Positions 19,349 through 28,046 of a DNA stretch of 64,000 nt are shown one piece after another. The stretch is from Chloroflexota bacterium. Lineage in GTDB: Bacteria; Chloroflexota; Anaerolineae; UBA4142; SHND01. The notes beneath the pieces are model-generated. The model saw only the letters and a program-made list of their open reading frames with translations. It had not been told where the DNA came from and did no database searches. The stretch covers positions 17,810 to 81,809 of the forward strand of contig JACQWQ010000010.1 in assembly GCA_016209205.1 (NCBI GenBank), read 5' to 3'. Numbering within the stretch: the stretch's first letter is position 1; the number at the start of each line of letters is the position of its first letter. Position numbers and translations under genes: made by a program.

Positions 19349-19575
19349 ACGTGGACGGCATTTCGATTGGCATGTTTCACCACAACGGAAATTGGTACGC
19401 GCTGCGTAACAGCTGCCTCCATCGCGGCGGTCCTGTGTGCACGGGCAAACTCGAAGGTGACACGCTCACCTGTCCCTGGCACGGCTTTCAATACGACGTG
19501 CGCGACGGACATCTCATCGTTGACCCCAAATCACGTCTCGACACGTTCAAGGTCAGGTTAGAGATACCACAATAA
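19279..19575 (+). CDS. Rieske [2Fe-2S] ferredoxin-like protein
   Basis: CLHRGGPVCTGKLEGDTLTCPWHGFQYDVRDG: CxH...CxxH cluster ligands. Confidence 0.9.
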   Translation: MQKTKIVTIARADDIQEGERKIVNVDGISIGMFHHNGNWYALRNSCLHRGGPVCTGKLEGDTLTCPWHGFQYDVRDGHLIVDPKSRLDTFKVRLEIPQ

Positions 19576-19582
19576 AAAAATT

Positions 19583-19614
19583 TACGCGGCGGGCGCCTCA
19601 ACCCGCCGCGTTTT
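19583..19614 (+). terminator. Rho-independent terminator
   Basis: ACGCGGCGGG cgcctcaa CCCGCCGCGTTTT. Confidence 0.75.
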
Positions 19615-19619
19615 GTATT

Positions 19620-19680
19620 TGTAGTATAGCCCCTTGTGGGCGTTATAGCCGGATGACGCGCACAAGGCGCTATACTACAA
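19620..19680. repeat. REP/RAYT palindrome (copy A)
   Basis: GTAGTATAGCCCCTTGTGGGCGTT ... GACGCGCACAAGGCGCTATACTAC. Confidence 0.85.
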
Positions 19681-20160
19681 CGGCAACGGATTCATCAACC
19701 CGCTCCATTTCCAATCCTCACGCTTTGTCACCAAACCCTTGCGCACCGGATTATCTAAAATGTATTCCGAAATCGCGCCTAAACTTTCTTCGCTCCGCAC
19801 AATATGGTCAAAATAACGCGGCTGCCACAATTTTCCTTGACAGCCAAATTTCCAACTCGTGTTCGTCGCCTTGCCCTTGTATTGGTCGGTGAACGTCAGC
19901 GCGGAAATTCCATCTACGCGCGGGCTGACCAAAAAATGCAGATGGTCAGGCATCAAGCAGTATGTATAAACATTACACCGTTGACGCTCTTGCTCCTCAC
20001 GCAATAAATCAATCAATGCATCATTCAAATCATCGCGGCAAAACGGCACATGATTTATGTAAGCGCGAATCGTCATGAAGTAAACGCGCCATGCAAATGT
20101 GTATTCAATAGGGTCAAGCCGTTGATTTTGGACAGGGCGATATGGTTTATTCCACGGCAT
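19675..20160 (-). mobile_element. REP-associated tyrosine transposase (RAYT, Y1/TnpA_REP)
   Basis: CLMPDHLHFLV (HxH), YFDHIVRSEESLGAISEYILDNPVRKGLV. Confidence 0.9.
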
Positions 20161-20170
20161 AATGTTTGAG

Positions 20171-20271
20171 TAGTAAAGCGCCTCGTGTGCGTTGTCTGTT
20201 CGTGCGCGTTGTCTGTACGCGTCGTTTATTCGCGTTTGCCCATACCAACGCCCACAAGGGGCTATACTACA
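20171..20271. repeat. REP/RAYT palindrome (copy B)
   Basis: TAGTAAAGCGCCTCGTGTGCGTT ... AACGCCCACAAGGGGCTATACTAC. Confidence 0.85.
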
Positions 20272-20355
20272 AAATCTATTTCTTCCCCAACAGTCCCCTC
20301 AGCAAAATTATCGCGCCCTTTTTATCTAACGGCTCATTATTGTTCCCGAAGCGTG

Positions 20356-21525
20356 TCAAGGCTTTAGCAAAAATTGTTTGGTGAGTGCTGTCGGCAGAAT
20401 TTTCTTCTCTGCTGGCAGATAGACCTCAACTGGAATCCCGAGCCGAGCAAGATAACGACACATTAATGGACCAACTTGTTCCCACTCTAGCCCCCCAAGT
20501 CCACACCCCAAGGCGGGAACGGCAAGGGACTTGATTGCAAGATCCGCAGCATTCTCTACAAGCCACTCCAAACCTTTTTCGATTCCCACAATATCCGACT
20601 GCTCTCGCCAATGATTTTTGGTAGGAAACAAAAGAAACCATGTTTCCAAATTGCCGTTGGATTCCAAAGATGGCTCCTCTGCCAGCTCTTGTTCTAAAGA
20701 CGATTCACGCTTGTACAAATAAGGTCTCCCCATTTTCAGCGTCTGATCCCGACACAAGTCTTGATAAAATACATAGACATCAGGAAATTGATACTTGGCG
20801 CGCGATGCAAGTCCTTTGCCCATAACCCCAACACAGTTAACGCTAATAGTTAAGGTTTGCATCCGGGAAAAGAACATGTCGCCCTCAATAATAGAAATGC
20901 GATCAGTCAATGCAATTCTTTGCGCTGGCTGGAAGAACAATGATAGCGCGGGAATCACTTCGATTTTTCCGTGGGGCAAAGTGGATTTGAGTTTTTCCGC
21001 AACAGTGTGCTTTGATACATAAATTCCATCAATAGAATCGGGAGTAACAACATCAGGTACCAGACATTCAGCCATCATTCTTCGCTTGGAACCATCTTCC
21101 TTTTTCCACCAATCGCTATTCAACACATCTAACATTTCCGCTACAGCTTGGCGTCCCTCGCGCGGATGCAAAATCTCGGACTCGGAATGTGCTGCATTCC
21201 CTGTGGTAATATAAATATCAGGGCGCTTTAGAATATCTTGACGGACAGCGACTATTGCAATTTCATCCAGTCCTTTTTCATTCACGACTTGGTAAAGCAT
21301 TGCGTTTCGCGGTTGAAAGTACAAGTTCGCAAAACTCCACAGGCTTCTCCCATCAGGGGTCAAACGGTTACGGCGATTTGCTACGATTCCCTCATTGTAA
21401 ATCCGCGTAAAGGGAACATTTTCCTTTTCAACAATCTCGTGAGACAAGATACCCCGATTCAATATTGAGGATATATTGTTTATGTGTGTGATGTAATACA
21501 AGCCCTTCATTCTTCGGTGTGCCAT
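20356..21525 (-). CDS. Single-chain DarT-like DNA ADP-ribosyltransferase fused to DarG-like macrodomain
   Basis: N-term: GLYYITHINNISSILNRGILSH, LWSFANLYFQPRNAMLY, RMMAECLVPDVVTPDSIDGIYV (DUF4433/DarT). C-term: EGDMFFSRMQTLTISVNCVGVMGKGLASRAKYQFPDVY...VPALGCGLGGLEWEQVGPLM (macrodomain). Confidence 0.85.
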   Translation of the reverse strand: MAHRRMKGLYYITHINNISSILNRGILSHEIVEKENVPFTRIYNEGIVANRRNRLTPDGRSLWSFANLYFQPRNAMLYQVVNEKGLDEIAIVAVRQDILKRPDIYITTGNAAHSESEILHPREGRQAVAEMLDVLNSDWWKKEDGSKRRMMAECLVPDVVTPDSIDGIYVSKHTVAEKLKSTLPHGKIEVIPALSLFFQPAQRIALTDRISIIEGDMFFSRMQTLTISVNCVGVMGKGLASRAKYQFPDVYVFYQDLCRDQTLKMGRPYLYKRESSLEQELAEEPSLESNGNLETWFLLFPTKNHWREQSDIVGIEKGLEWLVENAADLAIKSLAVPALGCGLGGLEWEQVGPLMCRYLARLGIPVEVYLPAEKKILPTALTKQFLLKP

Positions 21526-21579
21526 TTTCTTCCCTGCCTTTCACCATTCCGATTCAACTGCATTGCATTATAAAACAAC

Positions 21580-23865
21580 TTATCCCAACAACCCTCTCAA
21601 CAAAATCACCGCGCCTCTCTTATCCAACGGCTCATTATTATTCCCGCATTTCGGCGATTGCACGCACGACGGACAGCCGAATTCGCACGGGCATTGTTCA
21701 ATCGTTTCCAACGTCGCCTTCCACAACGATTCCAATAACGCGAATGCTTTTTCCGTGATGCCGATGCCGCCGGGAAAACCGTCGTAAATAAAAATTTGCG
21801 GCTTGCCCGTGTCGGGATGAATCAAAATCGAAAGCCCGCCAATGTCCCAACGGTCGCACATCGCAAACAACGGCAAGAGACCAATGCACGCGTGTTCCGC
21901 CGCGTGCAGCGAACCCGCAAGGTCGCAGCCCGCACGACTCAAGTCGTGACTACACTTTTCGGGAATGTCCCACCACACCGCTTTGGTATCAAACAACTGC
22001 GGCGGATAATCCAAATCCACCGTCGCTAAAACTTCTTCGGTGAATTGACGCTTGCGCCGATAGCCGACGAGTTGTTCCGACACGCGCACGTCGCCGTAGT
22101 ACGCGAGAGTATTCCCCACCTCGCGTTCGCGCAGGGATTTCAAAATGCGCGTCTCGCCGTTCTCGCGCACTTCGGTGTAATAATCCACGTCCACGGGCTT
22201 GCAATACGCCGCGCCCGCTTCCAAATCCAATTTCGTCACGAGATACGATTCGCCTTGATGCAAATAAATCGCGCCTTCGTAGCAGCGCTGCATCGCGGTC
22301 GTCGCTTCGATTTCTTCCAACGTCTTGAAATTATTCTTCACGTCTACGAGCGAAACAATTTTGTCCGACACCGAACGAATGTTGACCTGTTCCGCCGGAT
22401 AGCCGAGTCCTTGAAAATACCACTGGTCGTTGCGATATTCGAGCGTGTGGTTTCGCTCCAACTTAATCATTGCTTCGACAAAACCGGGGCCGAACAAATC
22501 TTCGTCCGCATTCGTCAACGGCAATTCGTACGCCGCGCACGGCAAATGTTTTTCCAAAATGTATGGATTGTCGGGATAAATCAACGCGTGCTCGACGGGT
22601 TTCGCAAACAACACTTCGGGATGGCGCATGAAAAATTGATTCAGCGGATCGTCCATGCCGACGAGAATCGAAAGCGCGTCGCGCGTGCCGCGTCCCGAAC
22701 GCCCCACCTGCTGCCACAACGACGCGATAGTGCCGGGAAAACCGACGACCACTGTCGCGTCGAGATGCCCCACGTCAATGCCCAATTCCAACGCGTTCGT
22801 CGCCGTCACACCGCGCAATTTTCCCGAAAACAAATCGCGCTCAATCGCGCGGCGTTCGTCGGCGAGGTAGCCCGCGCGGTACGATTTCACCGTGTTTATC
22901 AATTCGGGGTCGGTGCGTTTCAAATTATCGCGTGCGTAGAGCAAAACCAATTCCGCGAGTTTGCGCGCCCGCACGAATGTAATGTTTCGCAGCCCCGCGC
23001 GCACCAGCGACGCAAACAAATGCGCGGCTTCGGAGTTGGGACTGCGCCGCGTCGTGCGCGTCTTGTCAATGAACGGCGGATTCCACAACGCGAATTCGCG
23101 CTGCCCGCGCGGCGCGCCATCTTCGGCAATCACTTTGGCGCGACGGCCCGACAAACGATGCACATGCTCGCCCGGATTCGCAATCGTCGCCGAACAAAAA
23201 ATAAATTGCGGATTCGCGGAATAGTATTCGCACAAACGGCGGAGTCGGCGCAGCACGCACGCGACCTGCGAACCGAACACGCCGCGATAAATGTGCGCTT
23301 CGTCAATGACGATGTATTTCAAATTCGCGATGAAATCCGCCCACAGCGAATGATTCGGCAAAATGCCGACGGATAACATGTCGGGATTGGTGAGGATGAT
23401 GTTGCCCCGCTTGCGTAATTTTGTCCGCGCTTCGCGTTTCGTGTCGCCGTCGTACGTGTCGAAAACGATTTGCTTGTTCGTCTCCAACACGTTCGTTAAT
23501 TCGTCCAACGCGCGCAGTTGGTCTTGCGCTAATGCTTTGGTGGGAAACAAATACAATGCGCGGGAACGCGGCGCATCGAGGATCGCTTCCAGAACGGGCA
23601 CGTTGTAGCACAGCGTCTTGCCCGATGAGGTGCCCGTGGCGACGACGACGTCATTTCCCTCGCGCACATAATTGATCGCGTGCGCCTGGTGCGAAAAGAA
23701 TTTTTCGATCCCGTTTTGTTTCAGCGCGCGCAAGAGCGCAGGATGCAGTGGTTGCGCCAGCTGCGCGTATTTGGCGGGACGCGGCGCAAGATGTTCCAGG
23801 TGGATGATTTGGTTGGCGTAATGTTTTTCGGAACGGAGGGAAGTCAGGAATTGAGAAGGAGTCAT
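21580..23865 (-). CDS. MrfA/YprA-like DEAD/DEAH helicase with DUF1998 and C-terminal four-Cys motif
   Basis: VVATGTSSGKTLCYNVP, VIDEAHIYRGVFGSQVA, QQVGRSGRG, CPCEFGCPSCVQSPKCGNNNEPLDK. Confidence 0.9.
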   Translation of the reverse strand: MTPSQFLTSLRSEKHYANQIIHLEHLAPRPAKYAQLAQPLHPALLRALKQNGIEKFFSHQAHAINYVREGNDVVVATGTSSGKTLCYNVPVLEAILDAPRSRALYLFPTKALAQDQLRALDELTNVLETNKQIVFDTYDGDTKREARTKLRKRGNIILTNPDMLSVGILPNHSLWADFIANLKYIVIDEAHIYRGVFGSQVACVLRRLRRLCEYYSANPQFIFCSATIANPGEHVHRLSGRRAKVIAEDGAPRGQREFALWNPPFIDKTRTTRRSPNSEAAHLFASLVRAGLRNITFVRARKLAELVLLYARDNLKRTDPELINTVKSYRAGYLADERRAIERDLFSGKLRGVTATNALELGIDVGHLDATVVVGFPGTIASLWQQVGRSGRGTRDALSILVGMDDPLNQFFMRHPEVLFAKPVEHALIYPDNPYILEKHLPCAAYELPLTNADEDLFGPGFVEAMIKLERNHTLEYRNDQWYFQGLGYPAEQVNIRSVSDKIVSLVDVKNNFKTLEEIEATTAMQRCYEGAIYLHQGESYLVTKLDLEAGAAYCKPVDVDYYTEVRENGETRILKSLREREVGNTLAYYGDVRVSEQLVGYRRKRQFTEEVLATVDLDYPPQLFDTKAVWWDIPEKCSHDLSRAGCDLAGSLHAAEHACIGLLPLFAMCDRWDIGGLSILIHPDTGKPQIFIYDGFPGGIGITEKAFALLESLWKATLETIEQCPCEFGCPSCVQSPKCGNNNEPLDKRGAVILLRGLLG

Positions 23866-23872
23866 GCCCAGA

Positions 23873-23906
23873 TAAAAAAGCCGCCACCCGGTTCGAGCGG
23901 CGGAGG
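23873..23906 (-). terminator. Rho-independent terminator downstream of the PIN-domain gene
   Basis: Minus strand CCGCCGCTCGAACCGGGTGGCGGCTTTTTT. Confidence 0.7.
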
Positions 23907-23911
23907 GTTGC

Positions 23912-24388
23912 TCAAGGATTCAGCCACAGAATTGGAACCTGTTGTTCGACGCTTTTGAATTCAGGATCACCAGTCACGATGGTTGCGCCGAGTTCTTGCG
24001 CGAGCGCAATGGCAAAGGCGTCGGCATACGAAACGCGGTGCTGGCTTTTGATGTGCGCCGCCGATTCAACGCGCGTCCGTGTGACCTCAGTCAGGGAGAT
24101 GGGGAATTCCTCTATCGCTTTTTTCAATTTCGCCAGGCGCTCTACTCCTTGTTCACGCTCGAGCGTGTAGAGAATCTCGCCCCAGTTGATCAAACTCATC
24201 AAGAGGGTAGACTCATTTGCTTCTGCTCTTTCGACCAGCTCTGCTATGGTTTCCTTTCCTGGTTCGTTTTGAATGAGCGCGAGTATGGCGAAGCTGTCTA
24301 GCACGTAAGTCGGCTTCTTCTCGCTCGAGCTCGGCGCGACGGTCGGCGAGGAGGGCTTGGGTGAGGGAGGGATATTGGCTGTACTCAT
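23912..24388 (-). CDS. VapC-like PIN-domain toxin (true start probably internal, e.g. GTG at 24304)
   Basis: YVLDSFAILALIQNEPGKETI...LINWGEILYTLERE...SYADAFAIALAQELGATIVTGDPEFKSVE. Confidence 0.85.
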   Translation of the reverse strand: MSTANIPPSPKPSSPTVAPSSSEKKPTYVLDSFAILALIQNEPGKETIAELVERAEANESTLLMSLINWGEILYTLEREQGVERLAKLKKAIEEFPISLTEVTRTRVESAAHIKSQHRVSYADAFAIALAQELGATIVTGDPEFKSVEQQVPILWLNP

Positions 24389-24773
24389 TCTGAAGCTCCT
24401 TGATCAGCGCGCGAATATCTTTGGTTTTGGTGGGAGTCACCGGCGAGGCTTCAACTTCAGCCGTAACAGATTTTGGTAATTGCTCACTTACAATCTTTTC
24501 GAGCCGCTCCACCCGCCTAGCCAATGCCTGGTAGTCTGCCATTTGCTCAGGTTCGGCGCGACGGTCGGCGAGGAGGGCTTGGGTGAGGGAGGTTGTTCCG
24601 GCATATTTTTCCTGCATTTCTTTGATCAGAGCTGGAATATCCACATTTTGCTTTGCAACTGCTTGAGTGTCTATCGGTTGCTGCACACCTACAATCTCTT
24701 CCAATCGCTCTACCCGCTTTTCTAATTTCTGGTAGTCTGCCATTGACACTTGGATCATCTCACCTTGCGACAT
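24213..24773 (-). CDS. Putative partner/antitoxin with internally duplicated module
   Basis: Two copies of MADYQxLxxRVERLEKIV...DIxALIKElQxxYxxxxSLTQALLADRRAE; 3' end overlaps PIN ORF in another frame. Confidence 0.55.
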   Translation of the reverse strand: MSQGEMIQVSMADYQKLEKRVERLEEIVGVQQPIDTQAVAKQNVDIPALIKEMQEKYAGTTSLTQALLADRRAEPEQMADYQALARRVERLEKIVSEQLPKSVTAEVEASPVTPTKTKDIRALIKELQNEYSQYPSLTQALLADRRAELEREEADLRARQLRHTRAHSKRTRKGNHSRAGRKSRSK

Positions 24774-24810
24774 GTCAACCTCCTCGTTTGGTCAGGCAAC
24801 TGCTCAGCCA

Positions 24811-25179
24811 TCACAGCCGAGCCAATTCCTCGAACGACGCGCGGTTCTCGTCGATCAACTGATCTACAAAGGGCACTGCGCTATCTCGAAATGCCTCGTC
24901 CCAAGATGGAAACTTTTCCCTTTCCGATTGCCCAAGCCCGGCGCGACGGTCGGCGAGGAGGGCTTGGGTGAAGGAGGGGTATTTCCCATATTTCGCTTGC
25001 AACTCCTTTGTGTAGGCGCGAATATCGGTCACTTTATCAGGCGTAGTGGGAGCAGGTTCGGATTCAGGATTGCCCGGAGGGGGTAATTGCTCACGCACGA
25101 TCTTTTCGAGCGGTTCCACCCGTCTGACTAATGCCTGATAGTCTGCCATTGTTAGCTGGATCATCGGACCTTGTGACAT
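24811..25179 (-). CDS. Paralog of the duplicated-module protein
   Basis: MSQGPMIQLTMADYQALVRRVEPLEKIV...DIRAYTKELQAKYGKYPSFTQALLADRRAG. Confidence 0.6.
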   Translation of the reverse strand: MSQGPMIQLTMADYQALVRRVEPLEKIVREQLPPPGNPESEPAPTTPDKVTDIRAYTKELQAKYGKYPSFTQALLADRRAGLGQSEREKFPSWDEAFRDSAVPFVDQLIDENRASFEELARL

Positions 25180-25499
25180 GTGAACCTCCTCGTGTAGCCA
25201 AACGATGAAACAAAGGTAAGTCGAATTTTGTCCTCCTCGACCGCTCTTTCAGGATTGACCCCAACCAGTTGCAAGAGCTCTTCATCCGGCTCAAGGTCAG
25301 GAAACTCGGTCTTGAACTCGGCAACTAAGGCTTCGAGCCGCAAGTGTTCCACCTCGACGCGTACTTTTTCCGCGCGGGTCCGATCCAACGTGGGTAGCTG
25401 CACGCGCACCTGATTGAGCATATCCAGAAAAGTCAAGGCGCTGCGGTCGAAATCTCGCCAGAGCGTTTCTGGAGTAGTTGTTTCTTTCACTGTGGGCAC
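25161..25499 (-). CDS. Hypothetical protein, operonic with 24811-25179
   Basis: Short overlap with next ORF, acidic helical translation. Confidence 0.45.
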   Translation of the reverse strand: MPTVKETTTPETLWRDFDRSALTFLDMLNQVRVQLPTLDRTRAEKVRVEVEHLRLEALVAEFKTEFPDLEPDEELLQLVGVNPERAVEEDKIRLTFVSSFGYTRRFTCHKVR

Positions 25500-25571
25500 T
25501 ACGGTTCTCCTCTGTCAATCGATCTACAGCCATTATATCTTGCCTGTTCGCGGTTGACAAGGAGAACAGGT

Positions 25572-25625
25572 GTCAACGAATGGTGCGCCAGAGAGCGGCG
25601 CGCACGAATAAACGAATAGCGCGGG
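25572..25625. repeat. 54-bp direct repeat, left copy
   Basis: gtcaacgaatggtgcgccagagagcggcgcgcacgaataaacgaatagcgcggg, one mismatch to 26577-26630. Confidence 0.92.
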
Positions 25626-25765
25626 GAACTCGAACCGTTCACTCGCATCGCACCACTGACGCGCATAGAATGCTTGCATGCCCTGCGATTTCCTTGCATT
25701 GTCTTTTCTTTGTCTGAATGTTACAATATCGCCAGTAAGGTGTACGATTCAGGGAGGTCAAAGAT

Positions 25766-26125
25766 ATGGCCAAGCAGGCAATTGTCACAGGAATAGAACT
25801 GCCTACCACTAGCCACATATCGGTCAGGATTGAGGTCAGCTCCCAGATCAATGTTTCTGGCTACATTGCCCGGCAGAAGGCGAACCGTTTCCTGATTCTG
25901 CAAGCAGGCGATCAACTGTGCGCCGGTGAGCCGGAACTAGTAGTCGGTCCTCGGGTGTACTGGCGCGTGCCCGCGCAGTTTGCTCCCTCCCGTCTGGGAC
26001 CGCTGGGCATTGCAGGACACTTGCTGGTGGATGCCGACACGGGTGAAGTGACCGTGGCTGATGGTCAAACGACGGACGACTTGATGCAGCGAGCCGAGGC
26101 GCTGTATGCACGTGCCGCATCTTGA
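25766..26125 (+). CDS. Hypothetical protein, operon partner of C39 peptidase
   Basis: Start/stop overlap with 26106 ORF. Confidence 0.6.
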   Translation: MAKQAIVTGIELPTTSHISVRIEVSSQINVSGYIARQKANRFLILQAGDQLCAGEPELVVGPRVYWRVPAQFAPSRLGPLGIAGHLLVDADTGEVTVADGQTTDDLMQRAEALYARAAS

Positions 26126-26561
26126 GCAAGAACGAGACTATAGCTGCTTGGCTGCCTGTGTCCGCATGGTGCTGGCTTTTTATGGCTCTGTGCACATCGA
26201 GGCGGAGCTGCGCGCTCTGTTCAAGACACGCCCTGGCGGCACAAGCCCAGCGCAGGTCATGTGGCGACTGCCCGAATTGGGATTCGACGCCTATGTGGAG
26301 ACCGGCTCTCAACCCATGCTCCGTAAGCATCTCGCGGCTGGGCAACCCCTTATCGTCCACGTTTGGACGCAGCCACTACCATACTGGCAGCAAGAAGCTA
26401 TTCATGCTCTAGTTCTTGTTGAGTTGACCCAAGAAAGCGTCTTGGCACACGACCCTGTCTTGCCGACTGGTCCCACTATGATCCCCCTTGACTCCTTTCT
26501 CCGCGCTTGGGCAGCCACGGATTACCTGACGATAGTCATTCAGCCCAAGCCCTCAGCGTAA
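26106..26561 (+). CDS. Stand-alone C39-like cysteine peptidase domain protein
   Basis: HLEQERDYSCLAACVRMVLAFYG (Gln, Cys), IHALVLVELTQESVLAHDP (His, Asp). Confidence 0.75.
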   Translation: MHVPHLEQERDYSCLAACVRMVLAFYGSVHIEAELRALFKTRPGGTSPAQVMWRLPELGFDAYVETGSQPMLRKHLAAGQPLIVHVWTQPLPYWQQEAIHALVLVELTQESVLAHDPVLPTGPTMIPLDSFLRAWAATDYLTIVIQPKPSA

Positions 26562-26575
26562 TATCCTCGCCATTG

Positions 26576-26692
26576 CGTCAACGAATGGTACGCCAGAGAG
26601 CGGCGCGCACGAATAAACGAATAGCGCGGGCGCGCGTCCATTCGTTTATTCGTTTATTCGTGGCGCGAACTGCGCGCCAATTCGTTGACGCC
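26576..26692. repeat. Fold-back element GCGTCAACGAAT...ATTCGTTGACGC containing the right copy of the 54-bp direct repeat and ATTCGTTT octamers
   Basis: 12-bp terminal inverted repeats, internal CACGAATAAACGAAT/ATTCGTTTATTCGTG. Confidence 0.85.
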
Positions 26693-26708
26693 GAGTTTCA
26701 GCCAAATC

Positions 26709-26754
26709 AAAGCGCCTCGTCCCCAGCCACGGGGGACGAGGCGCTTCTTTGTTT
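26709..26754 (+). terminator. Rho-independent terminator
   Basis: AAGCGCCTCGTCCCC agccac GGGGGACGAGGCGCTTCTTTGTTTT. Confidence 0.8.
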
Positions 26755-26816
26755 TGCTCACCTTCCCTGCCCGTCACAGTTGCCCATAGCACAAAGGGAA
26801 TGGCAGGGGGACTCTA

Positions 26817-27854
26817 TTATTGGAACGTCACGGACTTGATCACACCAAAGCCCTCGTGGAAGGTAGCAGGCAGTCCCATCACTGTTGTCTCTCCACTGAG
26901 GTAATAGGTGACTGCCGTCTGTCCCGCCAATTCCTTCCCACTGCGTAGAGTCAATGTAGTTTCCTTCTCACCTATCACGATTTTTGCGATATCAGCGACA
27001 GGAATCTCCAACGTAGACACGCCGATTCTTAGCTTCAAATGAACTGTCGGGTTCGTTCCTGAGAGTACAGGATACTGGTGCATCAGACACTTGGGTTCAG
27101 ATATCGTTGTTCTCGTACCGTCGTCAGTGTTTACAATCGCCGTAATATTCCCTTGTTCATCGGGAGTGAAAACGACAGAAGCGACCTTGTCGAAAGGAAC
27201 CAGAAACTCGGAAGGATATCCCTCCACGGTTATCCGCCCTTTGAGTTGGCAATCCAAAAACTCTGCGTCAGTGTATCTGCCGATTTCTCCTTCCAACCTT
27301 TCCCCGGTGAGCAAGGAGATTGCAAACTTGACGGTGTGCTCACCTTGAGCGCTGCTTCTCTCGATTGTCTTGATCTTGTCAAGCGATATCTGGATGGTGG
27401 TCGGGTCTTTGTACAACTCTAGCAGGTCGGCATCAAACGGGCGTGGGCACCCACTTATGCAAATGCCTCCTCGGCTCCAGTACTCTTCCAAACGCACGTT
27501 GGCAAGATCAAACACCGTTCCATCTTCACCCACAACGCGCGCCCTAGTGGCTGGCGTCGGCGACGGGCTTGCCGTGCCGCGAGTCGGTGTGGCTGCAGCA
27601 GCGGCTTTCGTAGTCACAGTCTCCACGGGCTTTGCTGTCGCGGTAGGTGTTGCCGCCGTACTCACCGCAGCAAAACTTGGCGTAACTGTTGGCGCTTGCG
27701 CCGCCGCCGTCAACGCCGCTTTTACAGCCGCATTCACCGTCGCCTGCACATCAGGCGTGGGCGGCGCGGGTGTGGGCGTGGTCACCGGTCGGATTTCGAC
27801 ACAGCCCACCACCAGCAGCAGCACAACCAACAGGATCCAGTTGAACTTGAACAT
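26817..27854 (-). CDS. Lipoprotein of unknown function with Thr/Pro-rich linker
   Basis: MFKFNWILLVVLLLVVGCVEIRPV lipobox; GGAGGTACGACGATG RBS/start. Confidence 0.65.
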   Translation of the reverse strand: MFKFNWILLVVLLLVVGCVEIRPVTTPTPAPPTPDVQATVNAAVKAALTAAAQAPTVTPSFAAVSTAATPTATAKPVETVTTKAAAAATPTRGTASPSPTPATRARVVGEDGTVFDLANVRLEEYWSRGGICISGCPRPFDADLLELYKDPTTIQISLDKIKTIERSSAQGEHTVKFAISLLTGERLEGEIGRYTDAEFLDCQLKGRITVEGYPSEFLVPFDKVASVVFTPDEQGNITAIVNTDDGTRTTISEPKCLMHQYPVLSGTNPTVHLKLRIGVSTLEIPVADIAKIVIGEKETTLTLRSGKELAGQTAVTYYLSGETTVMGLPATFHEGFGVIKSVTFQ

Positions 27855-28046
27855 CGTCGTACCTCCTTCCAGTTCACCGCCTATGCGGCGCCTTGCTTTT
27901 CTGGCATCAGCATAGCACACACGCGGGTACAAGTCTTTACCGGATCATTACCATTCGTTGCCGTTTCATTGCGGTTTGAAAATCTGTCAGCGGATAGGAA
28001 GAGATGATGCGTCATCACGCATGGCGCGTAGGATGAGCAGTGTGCG

